A stretch of DNA of 24,090 nt from JADJPL01 sp964607915 (GTDB taxonomy: Bacteria; Bacteroidota; Bacteroidia; Chitinophagales; Saprospiraceae), in NCBI GenBank assembly GCA_964607915.1, contig CAZSMU010000044.1:1-24090 (forward strand), read 5' to 3'. Positions 15,208-23,559 of this stretch are shown here, one piece after another. The translations under genes were made by a program, and so were the position numbers. The notes under the pieces are model-generated. The model had not been told where the DNA came from and made no database searches. It saw nothing but the letters and a program-made list of their open reading frames with translations. The first letter of the stretch is position 1, and every line of letters starts with the position of its first letter.

Positions 15208-17556
15208 CTATCGTGCAATCATCACCTTTTTGCTCCCCGTTCCTGCGTCGCTGCGCACGTTCAGGATATACATCCCTTCCGGCAGTTCGCTGGCGGGGAT
15301 GCTGAACAGGTTGCGCTGGATGTCTTCCCAGGAATACCGGGCCATCACGCGCCCGGTCAGGTCGCAGAGGGTGGCCTCTGCCCAGCGGGCCGTTTGGCGC
15401 AAGGCGAACTGCACATGGATGAGATCGTCGGCCGGGTTGGGAAACACGGCGAACTGGTCTTCAATGGCCGGAAGGCTCCGTACGGGGGTCGCAATGCTGG
15501 CGCTGACACTCCAGCGGATCAAGTAGGAATAATCGCCCGGGTAGTTGCTGTAGCCCAGGGGAGAGAAGGTCTCCTGGGTGAGATCGCCTGCCAGGCCCGT
15601 CATCGTCGTGTAGCGGGGCGCACCGAGCGCAGCGCTCAGCAGGTACTGCGCTTTGTAGTCGAACTGATCGCTGACCAGGGCATCGAAGTCCACCCCGTCC
15701 ACTTGCGGAGCGTAATACTCCATCATCAGCAGGTACGTCGTATTGTCTTCGAGTGCTACCGGAGGCTCCGTCTCGGCGGGCAAAGGAAGGGAGATCAAGC
15801 TCAAGGGGCTCGATTCCGTACCTTTTACCTCATAGAAATTGAACGTCACGGCCGTGCGCTCGGTAGCTTGAGCCAGGCCGTCGCTGTTGGCATCCGCCCA
15901 TTTGTAGAGCGTCAGGATGAGGGCTCGCCCCTTGAGTTCTGCGGCATTGGCCAGGGCAAACTGCACGTTCCGGGAGAAATAGCCCTTGCCTTTGGGGACG
16001 AAGAACACATTGCCGTACGCTGCCGAATGCGGTTCATTCGTCTGCCAGTTGCCGGCACCGGGAGAAATAGAGCGCAAGCCCTGGCCGTCCTCTTTCGCAA
16101 ACGTGGAATCGGTAACTACGAAGCTGAACGCGCGTACGTTGTCGTTTCGGTTGAAATCGGGCGCTGCGGCTACCACATCGTACAACCCGTTGTACAGTCC
16201 TTTTGCTTTAGGCGTAAAGGTGGTGGCGATGGCCTGGTTTTCAGACAGGGTATTGCCCGCTAAAGCTCCCAGCACCCGCTGACCGCTGAATACATTTTGT
16301 TGGGCAGCATTGTTGATGCTGACTTTCAGCGTCACGTTTTCCTGGGCGGCGGTACCTGTATTTTCCACATCGGCCAGGAAGCCGATGGGTTCCACCTGGC
16401 TGAGCGGGGTGGCGAAGTTGGTTGGGATGGCATAGAAGTCGTTGACGCGCAGGTTATTTTGTTCCTGGGCGCTGATTTTTACGTCGTCCACGATCCAGAA
16501 ATAATAATTTCCGGAATAGACAAATTTCACGATGAGGCTGTCGGCATCGGCCGTATTGCTCAGGCGGATTAAGACGAAGGGATTGGAGGCAGACGTATTT
16601 GCCGTCAGGTCCTCGTTGACGGTGGCCGTATCCCATTTTGCGCCGCCGTTGACCGACCAGAGGACGGAATAATCGCTGTTGAGCTGGCGGGTAGATTGGA
16701 AGAAGCTCAACTGATAGCCGGGCGTTCCTTTGCCGCGCAGGCGGATGACAGGAGAGATCAACTCGCCGAGTTGTACGGTCGGGCAATCCCCACTGCCCAG
16801 GGCTGCGCCGCACTCTGCGCCCGGGTCGTCGAGGAAGTTCGACGCGAACACCATGGCCCCGTTGCAGGACGTGGGCGAGTTCAGGATACCCCGGCCGCAG
16901 CTCGAGGGAGGCGTAGCCGCATGGGGGTTCCAGGTCCAGAGATCGCCTTTAGGCTGCTTTTGCCCGCCGGCACAGGAGACATTGCGCACTTTCCACCCAT
17001 TGAGGCCACCTGCGAAATCCCCTTGTCCGGGTTGGTTGCCCCATACGATATCGCGCTTCAGCGAATCAGGGTTGGAAAACGAAACAGGGCTTATCCGCAC
17101 CTGAAGTCCGGCGGCCAGGGCCGCTTTGAGCTTGGCACCATCGGCCTGGGCGACGAAATAACTCGGGATGCGCACCTGGCTCGCAGCTGGCTGGGTAGGT
17201 CCCATGGACAGGAGGGCTCCTGCCGCATTGTTCACCACGATCACGGCCAGAGCTCCTTTATTTTGTGCATTGAGAACTTTTTCGGAGAAACTGCAGGTCC
17301 CGCGGTCTATCAAGGCAATCTTTCCACTGAGGTCAGTCGAGATGCTGCCGCAACCCAGGGTTGCACCGTTCGCATCGGTCACGGATTGCACCGTGCCGGT
17401 CAGGCCGCAAGAGTAGGGTCCGAACGAAGCGATTAGGGCTGCGTAGGTACCTGCCGCTGAGGAGGGGGCCGATACTACGATTTCGTGGGAGTTTTGGGCG
17501 GTCGCACCGACCCAAACCATTGCTGTGAAAATCAGGGAGGTAAAGATGCGTTTCAT
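15208..17556 (-). CDS. secreted PA-domain protein with T9SS sorting domain
   Basis: Extracellular protein of 782 residues. The start is placed at the ATG giving MKRIFTSLIFTAMVWVGATAQ, a clear signal peptide; an in-frame ATG 33 codons upstream would bury it. A protease-associated (PA) domain follows at about 35-155, with the hallmark GKIALIDRGTCSFSEKVLNAQNKGALAVIVVNN. Next comes a jelly-roll-like region (about 170-360) ending YYFWIVDDVKIS, and a CARDB-like domain (about 368-480, ...LADVENTGTAAQENVTLKVSIN). The C-terminal VFPNPADDLIHVQF...LPEGMYILNVRSD...KKVMIAR is a type A T9SS sorting domain. No protease or other catalytic motif is visible, so binding or adhesion is more likely than catalysis. 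The gene lies downstream of the iron-sulfur carrier gene across 68 bases. Confidence 0.88.
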   Translation of the reverse strand: MKRIFTSLIFTAMVWVGATAQNSHEIVVSAPSSAAGTYAALIASFGPYSCGLTGTVQSVTDANGATLGCGSISTDLSGKIALIDRGTCSFSEKVLNAQNKGALAVIVVNNAAGALLSMGPTQPAASQVRIPSYFVAQADGAKLKAALAAGLQVRISPVSFSNPDSLKRDIVWGNQPGQGDFAGGLNGWKVRNVSCAGGQKQPKGDLWTWNPHAATPPSSCGRGILNSPTSCNGAMVFASNFLDDPGAECGAALGSGDCPTVQLGELISPVIRLRGKGTPGYQLSFFQSTRQLNSDYSVLWSVNGGAKWDTATVNEDLTANTSASNPFVLIRLSNTADADSLIVKFVYSGNYYFWIVDDVKISAQEQNNLRVNDFYAIPTNFATPLSQVEPIGFLADVENTGTAAQENVTLKVSINNAAQQNVFSGQRVLGALAGNTLSENQAIATTFTPKAKGLYNGLYDVVAAAPDFNRNDNVRAFSFVVTDSTFAKEDGQGLRSISPGAGNWQTNEPHSAAYGNVFFVPKGKGYFSRNVQFALANAAELKGRALILTLYKWADANSDGLAQATERTAVTFNFYEVKGTESSPLSLISLPLPAETEPPVALEDNTTYLLMMEYYAPQVDGVDFDALVSDQFDYKAQYLLSAALGAPRYTTMTGLAGDLTQETFSPLGYSNYPGDYSYLIRWSVSASIATPVRSLPAIEDQFAVFPNPADDLIHVQFALRQTARWAEATLCDLTGRVMARYSWEDIQRNLFSIPASELPEGMYILNVRSDAGTGSKKVMIAR

Positions 17557-17581
17557 TGGGCGCTCATTTTTAACGCCCAAT
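17555..17581 (-). promoter_or_regulatory. hairpin overlapping the start codon of the PA-domain gene
   Basis: On the minus strand ATTGGGCG (17581-17574) pairs perfectly with CGCCCAAT (17562-17555) around an 11-base loop; the last two bases of the stem are the first two of the start codon. If it forms in the messenger it would hide the start. The loop side also contains an ATG (17567-17565) that opens a four-codon frame, M-S-A-Q, whose TGA overlaps the main ATG. No experiment supports regulation, and an eight-base stem can occur by chance. Confidence 0.35.
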
Positions 17582-17624
17582 TTAGTGTATTTTGGGAAAA
17601 ATACGGCAGGAACGCGAAAAAACC

Positions 17625-17975
17625 TTATGCGGAGAAGGAAGTCCCACACCCGCACGTCTCTTTGGCGTTCGGGTTATTGAAGGTGAAGCCCCGGTTGTTC
17701 AGTCCTTCGACCCAATCTATTTCCATACCCAGCAGGTACAAGGCATGGCCTTTTTGCATCAATACTTTCATGCCCTCAATTTCATACACGGAATCCCCTT
17801 CTTTTTCCACATCGAAACCCAGTACATAGGAAAATCCGGAACACCCTCCCCCTTTGACACCTATGCGGAGGCCGTGGTCGGAAGGGATGCGTTCACTTTC
17901 CTGGATTTTGCGCAATTGACGGACGGCGCCCTCGGTGAGCTGTACGGGTTGCGCCTCTGTTTTTACGTGGCTCAT
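17625..17975 (-). CDS. A-type iron-sulfur cluster carrier (IscA/SufA/ErpA family)
   Basis: Cytoplasmic protein of 116 residues that carries Fe-S clusters or iron to target proteins. The three conserved ligand cysteines are present: C45 in GGGCSGFSY and C108/C110 in ETCGCGTSF near the C-terminus. The family segments LTEGAVRQLRKI at the start and LDW-like MEIDWVEGLNNRGFTFNNPNA before the cysteine pair are also present. Length is normal. The three branches of the family cannot be told apart from the sequence, and no suf/isc neighbour is in the window. It is divergent from the Tat-exported PLP enzyme and upstream of the PA-domain gene. Its clusters could serve the many Fe-S proteins here (for example CcoG), but that is not shown. 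Confidence 0.93.
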   Translation of the reverse strand: MSHVKTEAQPVQLTEGAVRQLRKIQESERIPSDHGLRIGVKGGGCSGFSYVLGFDVEKEGDSVYEIEGMKVLMQKGHALYLLGMEIDWVEGLNNRGFTFNNPNAKETCGCGTSFSA

Positions 17976-18175
17976 TGCTGTTTATTTCTGGACTAAATTA
18001 CGGCTATTTTTCAGGGAAACAAGCTCCTTGTAAAATTAGTTTGCCGACCCGCACATCTTTTGCGAAAATGGGATAAAAGCCCTACCTTACCGCAAGTAAC
18101 ACCAATTTGCTGCGGGAGATGTCAAAAAGCGCTTTTGCAGGCTCTTCGCAACAAGTCTCACAACCTAAGGCCATG

Positions 18176-19471
18176 ATGGAACAAAACAACCGAAGAAACT
18201 TTTTGCGCCGACTTGGCGCGTTTGCCGGCGCCGCAGCCGCTACGCCCTTCTTCCAGACCGCGCAGGGGCGCAGTCTCCTGGATGCCCTGGAAGACCACCG
18301 CCACAGTACTCCTGCCGACAGTGTGACGGATGAAACGTTCTGGTATCAGGTCAAGCAAGCCTACACGGTGAGCCCGAGCCTGCTCAACCTCAACAACGGG
18401 GGCGTATGTCCGCAGCCCAAAGTAGTCCAGGAGGCGGTCGAACGCTACAACCGCCTCAGCAATGAAACGCCGTCGTATTACATGTGGCGCACCCTGGATG
18501 AAGGCCGCGAGCCCCTGCGCCGCAAGCTGGCGGAAATCGCCGGCTGCTCCCCCGATGAACTGGCCATCAACCGCAACTCGTCTGAGGCGCTGGAAACCGT
18601 CATCTTCGGATTACGCCTCCGGGCAGGGGATGAGGTCGTCTTGACCAAGCAAGACTACCCTAACATGATCAACGCCTGGAAACAAAGGGAAAAACGCGAC
18701 GGCATCGTCCTGAAATGGATTTCCCTCGACCTGCCCAGCGAAGATGGGAATTATATCGTACAGACCTTCAAGCAGGCGTTCTCCGCCAAGACCAAAGTTG
18801 TACACGTCACCCAGATGATCAACTGGAACGGGCAGATCCTGCCGGTGCGAGACATTGCCCGCGAAGCCCACGCCCGCGGCATCGAAGTGCTGGTGGACGG
18901 GGCGCATACCTTTGCCCACTACCGCTACAACCTCCCCGATTTAGAGTGCGACTACTACGGCACCAGCCTGCACAAATGGCTGTGCGCCCCCTTCGGAAGC
19001 GGCATGCTCTACGTAAAAAAAGACAAAATCAAAAACCTGTACCCCTTGTTAGCCGCGCCTGATCCCGAAAGCCCCGATATCCGGAAGTTCGAAAACCTGG
19101 GGACGCGCTCCTTCGCCACCGAGCAAGGCATTGGCGTAGCGGTGGATTTCCACCATATGATCGGCTCCGAACGCAAGGAATTGCGGCTCCACTATCTGAA
19201 AAACTACTGGGCTGAACGCGTATTAGACCTGCCCAACGTACATCTCGGCACCCCTCTGTCGAAAGACTGGAGCGGGGCCATCGGGCTGCTGCAGATAGAC
19301 GGCAAAGCCCCCGGGGATGTGAGTACCTTCCTGCACAACGCCTATAAAATCCACTCCGTTTCCATCGAATGGGAAAATATCAAGGGCGTACGGCTGACGC
19401 CCAACGTGTACACCACCACCCGCGACCTCGACGTGCTCGTCAAGGCCATCCGGGAATTTGCCAAAACCTGA
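18176..19471 (+). CDS. Tat-exported class V aminotransferase-fold PLP enzyme (isopenicillin N epimerase-like)
   Basis: PLP-dependent enzyme of about 431 residues from the chosen start. The ATG at 18176 gives MEQNNRRNFLRRLGAFAGAAAATPFFQTAQG, a twin-arginine signal with the RRNFL motif; ATG 18173 is equivalent, and in-frame ATGs at 18107 and 18119 would put an unusual 23- or 19-residue extension ahead of it. The fold-type I features are LNNGGVCPQP, the cofactor Asp in VLVDGAHTF (D241) and the Schiff-base Lys in GTSLHKWLCAPFGSGML (K267). The closest family is the isopenicillin N epimerase/cysteine desulfurase-like class V group. Export folded through Tat makes sense for a protein that must bind its cofactor in the cytoplasm. 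The substrate is unknown and no beta-lactam genes are nearby. It is divergent from the Fe-S carrier gene across about 200 bases, in which I saw no firm promoter. Confidence 0.88.
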   Translation: MEQNNRRNFLRRLGAFAGAAAATPFFQTAQGRSLLDALEDHRHSTPADSVTDETFWYQVKQAYTVSPSLLNLNNGGVCPQPKVVQEAVERYNRLSNETPSYYMWRTLDEGREPLRRKLAEIAGCSPDELAINRNSSEALETVIFGLRLRAGDEVVLTKQDYPNMINAWKQREKRDGIVLKWISLDLPSEDGNYIVQTFKQAFSAKTKVVHVTQMINWNGQILPVRDIAREAHARGIEVLVDGAHTFAHYRYNLPDLECDYYGTSLHKWLCAPFGSGMLYVKKDKIKNLYPLLAAPDPESPDIRKFENLGTRSFATEQGIGVAVDFHHMIGSERKELRLHYLKNYWAERVLDLPNVHLGTPLSKDWSGAIGLLQIDGKAPGDVSTFLHNAYKIHSVSIEWENIKGVRLTPNVYTTTRDLDVLVKAIREFAKT

Positions 19472-19475
19472 TGCC

Positions 19476-19847
19476 ATGTCCCGCGGATTGCTGACCATAT
19501 TGCTCCTGGTACTGTCCAACGCTTTTATGACCTTAGCCTGGTACGGGCACCTGAAATTCAGCGCGTACAAGAACCTCGCCAAACTCGGCTTGTTCTCGAT
19601 CATCCTCCTGAGTTGGGGGATCGCGTTTTTTGAATACTGCTTCCAGGTGCCCGCCAACCGGCTGGGTTTCAAAGGCAATGGAGGTCCTTTTTCGCTGTTG
19701 GAGCTCAAGGTGCTGCAGGAAGTGATCACCCTGGTCGTGTTCACCGCGTTCTCCCTGCTGGTGTTTCGGCAGGAGAGCTTCCGCTGGAACCACCTGCTCG
19801 GATGCTGCTTCCTCGTCCTCGCCGTCTATTTTATCTTCAAGCGCTGA
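19476..19847 (+). CDS. DUF486 family small membrane protein (DMT superfamily)
   Basis: Integral membrane protein of 123 residues with four hydrophobic helices, related to the small drug/metabolite transporters. The segments SNAFMTLAWYGHLKF, LLSWGIAFFEYCFQVPANRLG and LKVLQEVITLVVFTAFS are the conserved core of DUF486; length matches the family. Transport function has not been shown for the family. The ATG at 19476 lies 4 bases past the stop of the Tat-exported PLP enzyme, so the two are probably cotranscribed; a TTG at 19458 in the same frame would overlap that gene and is less likely. It converges on namZ with 9 bases between stops. Confidence 0.9.
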   Translation: MSRGLLTILLLVLSNAFMTLAWYGHLKFSAYKNLAKLGLFSIILLSWGIAFFEYCFQVPANRLGFKGNGGPFSLLELKVLQEVITLVVFTAFSLLVFRQESFRWNHLLGCCFLVLAVYFIFKR

Positions 19848-19856
19848 GCCCTTTCC

Positions 19857-21041
19857 TCAGGGATAGAGCATATAGGGCTTGCGCATGGCCTTGTAGGCTT
19901 TCAGCCCATCCTGCCAGGAGGCGCGGATGTCCTCTTCGCTCATCCCGGCGATGATTTGCTTGCGCAGATGGTCGCCCCCGGCGAGTTTGTCTATGAAGTT
20001 GTTTGCCAGAAAAAACTTCTCCTTCTGAGGGTATTCCTGGTAAAAATGAATCAGATAGGAAAGGTCTATTTTGCGCCAGTTGCGGATGTCGTCCGGATTG
20101 AGATTGCTCAGGTCGTAGCCGGTGCAAAGCTGCCCTTTCAAAAAAGGATCCATAGCCCCCTCGTAGGGTTCGGGCGTGAATTGGTAATCGCCCTTGGGAA
20201 AGCCGGGGGTCCCTAACACCTGGAATTGCTTGTTGGTGCCTCGCCCGAGGCTGACCTGCGTACCTTCGAAGTAGCAGATGGAGGGATACAGGTAGATCGA
20301 GCGCATATTCGGCAGGTTGGGGGAAGGTTTGAGCGGCAGGGTGTAGGGCGTGTCGTGGGTGTAGTTGGCGCAGGGTATGACCTCCAGTTTGCAGGATTTC
20401 CCGCCCGGCAGCCAGCCCTGGCCATTGATCATCCGGGCATATTCCCCGATGGTCATGCCGTGTACAATCGGCACGGGGTGCATCCCTACGAATGAGCGGT
20501 AGGCCGTATCCAAAACCGGCCCATCTATGAAATGCCCGTTCGGATTGGGGCGGTCGAGGACCATCAAGGGAAGATTGTGCTCCACACAGCCGTCCATGAC
20601 GTGGTGCAAGGTAGAAATATAGGTGTAAAAGCGCACCCCCACATCCTGGATATCGAAGAGGAGCAGGTCCAGACCTGCGACATCTTCCGCCGAGGGCTTG
20701 CGCTTTTTCCCATAGAGCGAAATGACCGGAACACCGGTCCGGGGGTCTTTCCCGTCGGTTATTTTTTCCCCTGCGTCGGCGGTCCCGCGCAGGCCGTGTT
20801 CCGGAACGAATACTTTTTCAACCCGGATACCCAGGCTCAACAGCGTATCCAGCAGGTTGGAAGCCCCCACCGTAGCCGTATGGTTCAAGACAATACCTAT
20901 TTTTTTACCCTTCAATGCGGGTAGATAGGCCTCGAGGCGCTCCGCGCCAACTTGCAGCTTCCCTTTGTCGGCTTGTGCCTTCTGGCTGTAGCCGGCAAAG
21001 CCCAGGCATACAAAAAATACAACAAAATATTTTATTTTCAT
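19857..21041 (-). CDS. namZ: exo-beta-N-acetylmuramidase NamZ (DUF1343, GH171)
   Basis: Exported protein of 394 residues with a signal peptide (MKIKYFVVFFVCLGFAGYSQ...). It matches the DUF1343/YbbC family, whose member NamZ of Bacillus subtilis releases N-acetylmuramic acid from the non-reducing end of peptidoglycan fragments. Typical segments are GKKIGIVLNHTATVG (about 45-60), FVPEHGLRGTADAGEKI (about 78-94), LLLFDIQDVGVRFYTYISTLHHVM (about 125-148), LDRPNPNG (about 161-168) and the tail IRNWRKIDLSYLIHFYQEYP. The role is probably recycling or feeding on peptidoglycan turnover products in the periplasm. It is divergent from the exonuclease gene across 70 bases and is not linked here to other murein-recycling genes. 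Confidence 0.92.
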   Translation of the reverse strand: MKIKYFVVFFVCLGFAGYSQKAQADKGKLQVGAERLEAYLPALKGKKIGIVLNHTATVGASNLLDTLLSLGIRVEKVFVPEHGLRGTADAGEKITDGKDPRTGVPVISLYGKKRKPSAEDVAGLDLLLFDIQDVGVRFYTYISTLHHVMDGCVEHNLPLMVLDRPNPNGHFIDGPVLDTAYRSFVGMHPVPIVHGMTIGEYARMINGQGWLPGGKSCKLEVIPCANYTHDTPYTLPLKPSPNLPNMRSIYLYPSICYFEGTQVSLGRGTNKQFQVLGTPGFPKGDYQFTPEPYEGAMDPFLKGQLCTGYDLSNLNPDDIRNWRKIDLSYLIHFYQEYPQKEKFFLANNFIDKLAGGDHLRKQIIAGMSEEDIRASWQDGLKAYKAMRKPYMLYP

Positions 21042-21111
21042 ACTGCTTTGGTTTTAATTTGTGGTAAATAACAAATTTTTCCGTAAGAAGCCAAAGTAAT
21101 ATTTTTTTTCC

Positions 21112-22515
21112 ATGCCGTCCAAACAATATGCCATCATAGATGTGGAGACCACCGGTGGGCGCGCCGGTCGGGACCGGATTACCGAAATCGCCATTGTGCG
21201 CTATGACGGAGCACATATCGTGGACGCCTGGTCCTCCCTGGTAAACCCCGAGTGCTATATCCCACAGGGAATCGTCGAACTGACCGGTATCACCCAGGAA
21301 ATGGTGGCGCACGCGCCCCGCTTTTTCGAGGTGGCGAAAAAGGTAGTAGAGCTGACCGAAGGGGCGGTTTTCGTAGCCCACAACGTCCGCTTTGACTATG
21401 GCTTTGTTTGCGAAGAGTTCCGACGCCTGGGCTATGTGTTTTCGCGCAGGCAACTATGCACCGTCCGCCTGAGCCGGCAAGTATTCCCAGGCCTGCCCTC
21501 GTATAGCCTGGGCAAGTTAGCCGGCTCCCTGGGCATACCGCTCTACGACCGGCACCGCGCCATGGGCGACGCCTCAGCTACTGCCGAAATCCTGCGCCTC
21601 ATTCTGCAAAAGGAATCCAGCCACGAGACCATAGATATGCTCGTCAATATGGGGATTCGCGAGTCGAAGCTGCCGCAGCACTTCGGCTTGGAAAAGATAC
21701 ACGCCCTGCCGGAAGCCTGCGGGGTCTATTACCTGCACGGCGAAGGCGGAGAAGTCGTGTATGTCGGCAAAAGCATCAATATCCAAAAGCGCATCGCCGA
21801 GCATTTTGCCGGCCACAACCCCAAAGCCGAACGGCTGCAGCAGCTCGTACACGATGTGACCTACGAGCTCACCGGCAGCGAACTGGTAGCCCTTTTGCTG
21901 GAATCACACGAGATCAAACGCCTGAATCCCCTGGTCAACCGGGCGCAGCGCCAGCGTTCCTACCCCTTCGCCATCCACTCCTGGCAAGACGCACAAGGGT
22001 ACCTCCACTTCGGCATGGAACGCGTCAGCGCCAGTACCCAAAAGGGCTTGCGCATCGTGGCGGCATACCCCCAGGCAGCACATGCACAGGGCCATCTCTA
22101 TAGCATCCGCGAGCAATTCGGACTGTGCGCCCACTACTGCGGCGAGCGCGGCGGCAAAGGGCCTTGTTTCCACTACCACCTGCGGCAGTGCCAGGGCGCC
22201 TGCATCGGACAAGAGGCCCCGGAAAGCTACAACGAGCGCGCCTCCGCCGCCCGGGAACGCCTCAGCACCGTATTTGAAAAGGATTTTTTTGTGTTCGATA
22301 TCGGGCGCCAGCCCGGGGAAAGTGCCGTAGTACTCATCGAACAGGGCCAGTACCAGGGATATGGATACCTCGATCTGGAAGACAGCCCGCTCGACCCGGA
22401 AGCGCTCCGGAGCGCCATCCGCCCCCTGCCCGGAAACCCGGAAACCAACCGGATCGTGCAGCGCTTCCTGCAAAAAAACCAGCATCTCAAAACCTGCCCG
22501 ACCTCCCTGGCTTAG
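21112..22515 (+). CDS. DnaQ-like 3'-5' exonuclease fused to a UvrC/Cho-like GIY-YIG nuclease
   Basis: Protein of 467 residues with two nuclease domains. Residues 5-165 are a DEDDh exonuclease: D10/E12 in DVETTG, D95 in AHNVRFDYGF, H148 and D153 in DRHRAMGDASAT. Residues 200-285 are a GIY-YIG domain: GVYYLHG, VVYVGKS, R227 in the NIQKRIAEHF helix and E264 in SELVALLLESHEIKRLNP. The C-terminal third has five cysteines, C339, C343, C352, C360 and C364. This fusion is widespread (often named DNA polymerase III epsilon subunit) and probably acts in DNA repair, not as the replicative proofreader; the true function in Bacteroidota is not well defined. The stop overlaps the convergent oxidoreductase stop by 4 bases. 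Confidence 0.9.
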   Translation: MPSKQYAIIDVETTGGRAGRDRITEIAIVRYDGAHIVDAWSSLVNPECYIPQGIVELTGITQEMVAHAPRFFEVAKKVVELTEGAVFVAHNVRFDYGFVCEEFRRLGYVFSRRQLCTVRLSRQVFPGLPSYSLGKLAGSLGIPLYDRHRAMGDASATAEILRLILQKESSHETIDMLVNMGIRESKLPQHFGLEKIHALPEACGVYYLHGEGGEVVYVGKSINIQKRIAEHFAGHNPKAERLQQLVHDVTYELTGSELVALLLESHEIKRLNPLVNRAQRQRSYPFAIHSWQDAQGYLHFGMERVSASTQKGLRIVAAYPQAAHAQGHLYSIREQFGLCAHYCGERGGKGPCFHYHLRQCQGACIGQEAPESYNERASAARERLSTVFEKDFFVFDIGRQPGESAVVLIEQGQYQGYGYLDLEDSPLDPEALRSAIRPLPGNPETNRIVQRFLQKNQHLKTCPTSLA

Positions 22516-23555
22516 CGGCCCAACGCTACCTCAGCGTCTATTTCGGCATCGCCGAGCAGCACGTCGGCAAAGTGATGGGCCCAGTAGGGCGCCAGCGATG
22601 CGCCCTTCGTCCCCAGCCCGTTGAACAGCGCCAGCCGGGGAAACTGTGGGTGCCGGCCCAACAGCGGACGGCGGTCTTTCACCGTAGGGCGTATAGCAGC
22701 CTTGTGATCCACCACCTCAAAAGGAACCTTCAATATGGACCGGATCTGGTCCAACAGAAATGCTTTTTTCTCCTGGGTGGGCAAATCGTCCGGGCAACCC
22801 CAGTCGTACGTAGCGCCCGCCCAGAAGAACCCCTGCCCAAGGGGCACCAGAAAGACCTTGTGCTTCAGGATAGCGTCTTCGGGAAAACCGGGAATGTAAA
22901 GGATCAACACCTCCCCCTTCGCCCCTTCAATGGGGAGCTCGGTGAACCAAGGGTTCTGCAGCACCCCAATCCCCTCGCAGAATACGACGCAGCGCGCTTG
23001 CACGTCGCGGTATCGCACCCCGTCCGCCTCTATCTTCAGTTCGTCGTACGCGAAGCGCTCCCGACGGAGCCAGCCCTCGACCAGGGCCCGTTCGGAAAAG
23101 GCACCCAGCAGCTTCGTGGTGTTGACCTGTGCGCTTTGGCGAGTCCATGCACAGGCGAATACCGGATGGCAAAAAGCAGCGAAAGAGGGAACAGGCCCTT
23201 CGGCAGCCATATACGGCGCGAAATCGGGGTCGGCGGCCCGCGCCTGCCAGTCGTTGTCTTCTTTTGTCGAAAACAATGCGCGCACGAGCGGCCGCTCGTA
23301 CAAGACGGGCACCTCCAGCTCCTGCTCCAGCGCGCGGTATGTCTCTACGGCAAAAGGCAGCAGCTCGGCAATGCGCCAGGACCGCGCAAAGCGCCTCCCG
23401 GTAATAGGGTTGATGATCCCCGCTGCCACTAAGGAAGCACAACTGCTGTGCCTCGCATCTACGATGAGCACCCCGGCACCCCGGCGCCGCAGGAAAAAGG
23501 CCAGCATCGTTCCGGCCAGGCCCTGCCCCACAATTATGAAATCGGTGTTTTGCAT
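22512..23555 (-). CDS. DAO-family FAD-dependent oxidoreductase
   Basis: Flavoprotein of 347 residues. The N-terminal Rossmann dinucleotide motif is at about 5-33 (DFIIVGQGLAGTMLAFFLRRRGAGVLIVD), followed by the substrate-side segment AAGIINPITGRRFARSW. The C-terminal flavin-binding part shows RPTVKDRRPLLGRHP and NGLGTKGASLAPYWA, as in D-amino-acid oxidase/glycine oxidase-like proteins and the C-terminal half of MnmC. It is probably soluble. The substrate is not known; the short form and absence of a thi operon argue against a firm ThiO call. It follows the YjbR-type gene by 4 bases, so the two are likely one operon. Confidence 0.88.
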   Translation of the reverse strand: MQNTDFIIVGQGLAGTMLAFFLRRRGAGVLIVDARHSSCASLVAAGIINPITGRRFARSWRIAELLPFAVETYRALEQELEVPVLYERPLVRALFSTKEDNDWQARAADPDFAPYMAAEGPVPSFAAFCHPVFACAWTRQSAQVNTTKLLGAFSERALVEGWLRRERFAYDELKIEADGVRYRDVQARCVVFCEGIGVLQNPWFTELPIEGAKGEVLILYIPGFPEDAILKHKVFLVPLGQGFFWAGATYDWGCPDDLPTQEKKAFLLDQIRSILKVPFEVVDHKAAIRPTVKDRRPLLGRHPQFPRLALFNGLGTKGASLAPYWAHHFADVLLGDAEIDAEVALGR

Positions 23556-23559
23556 AGCG

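Noticed and set aside
14926..16263. Open frame of 445 codons on the plus strand across pnuC and the PA-domain gene
   Set aside because: It overlaps two well-supported genes on opposite strands and has no recognisable domain; explained by high GC and codon bias.
18001..18120. Promoters for the divergent Fe-S carrier and PLP enzyme genes
   Set aside because: Several 7-of-8 matches to TAnnTTTG occur on both strands (for example TTAGTTTG) but none is exact or has a fitting -33 element, so choosing one would be arbitrary.
19844..19860. CTGAG...CTCAG inverted repeat between the convergent DUF486 and namZ stops
   Set aside because: Five pairs with a seven-base loop and no T run on either strand; too weak to call a terminator.
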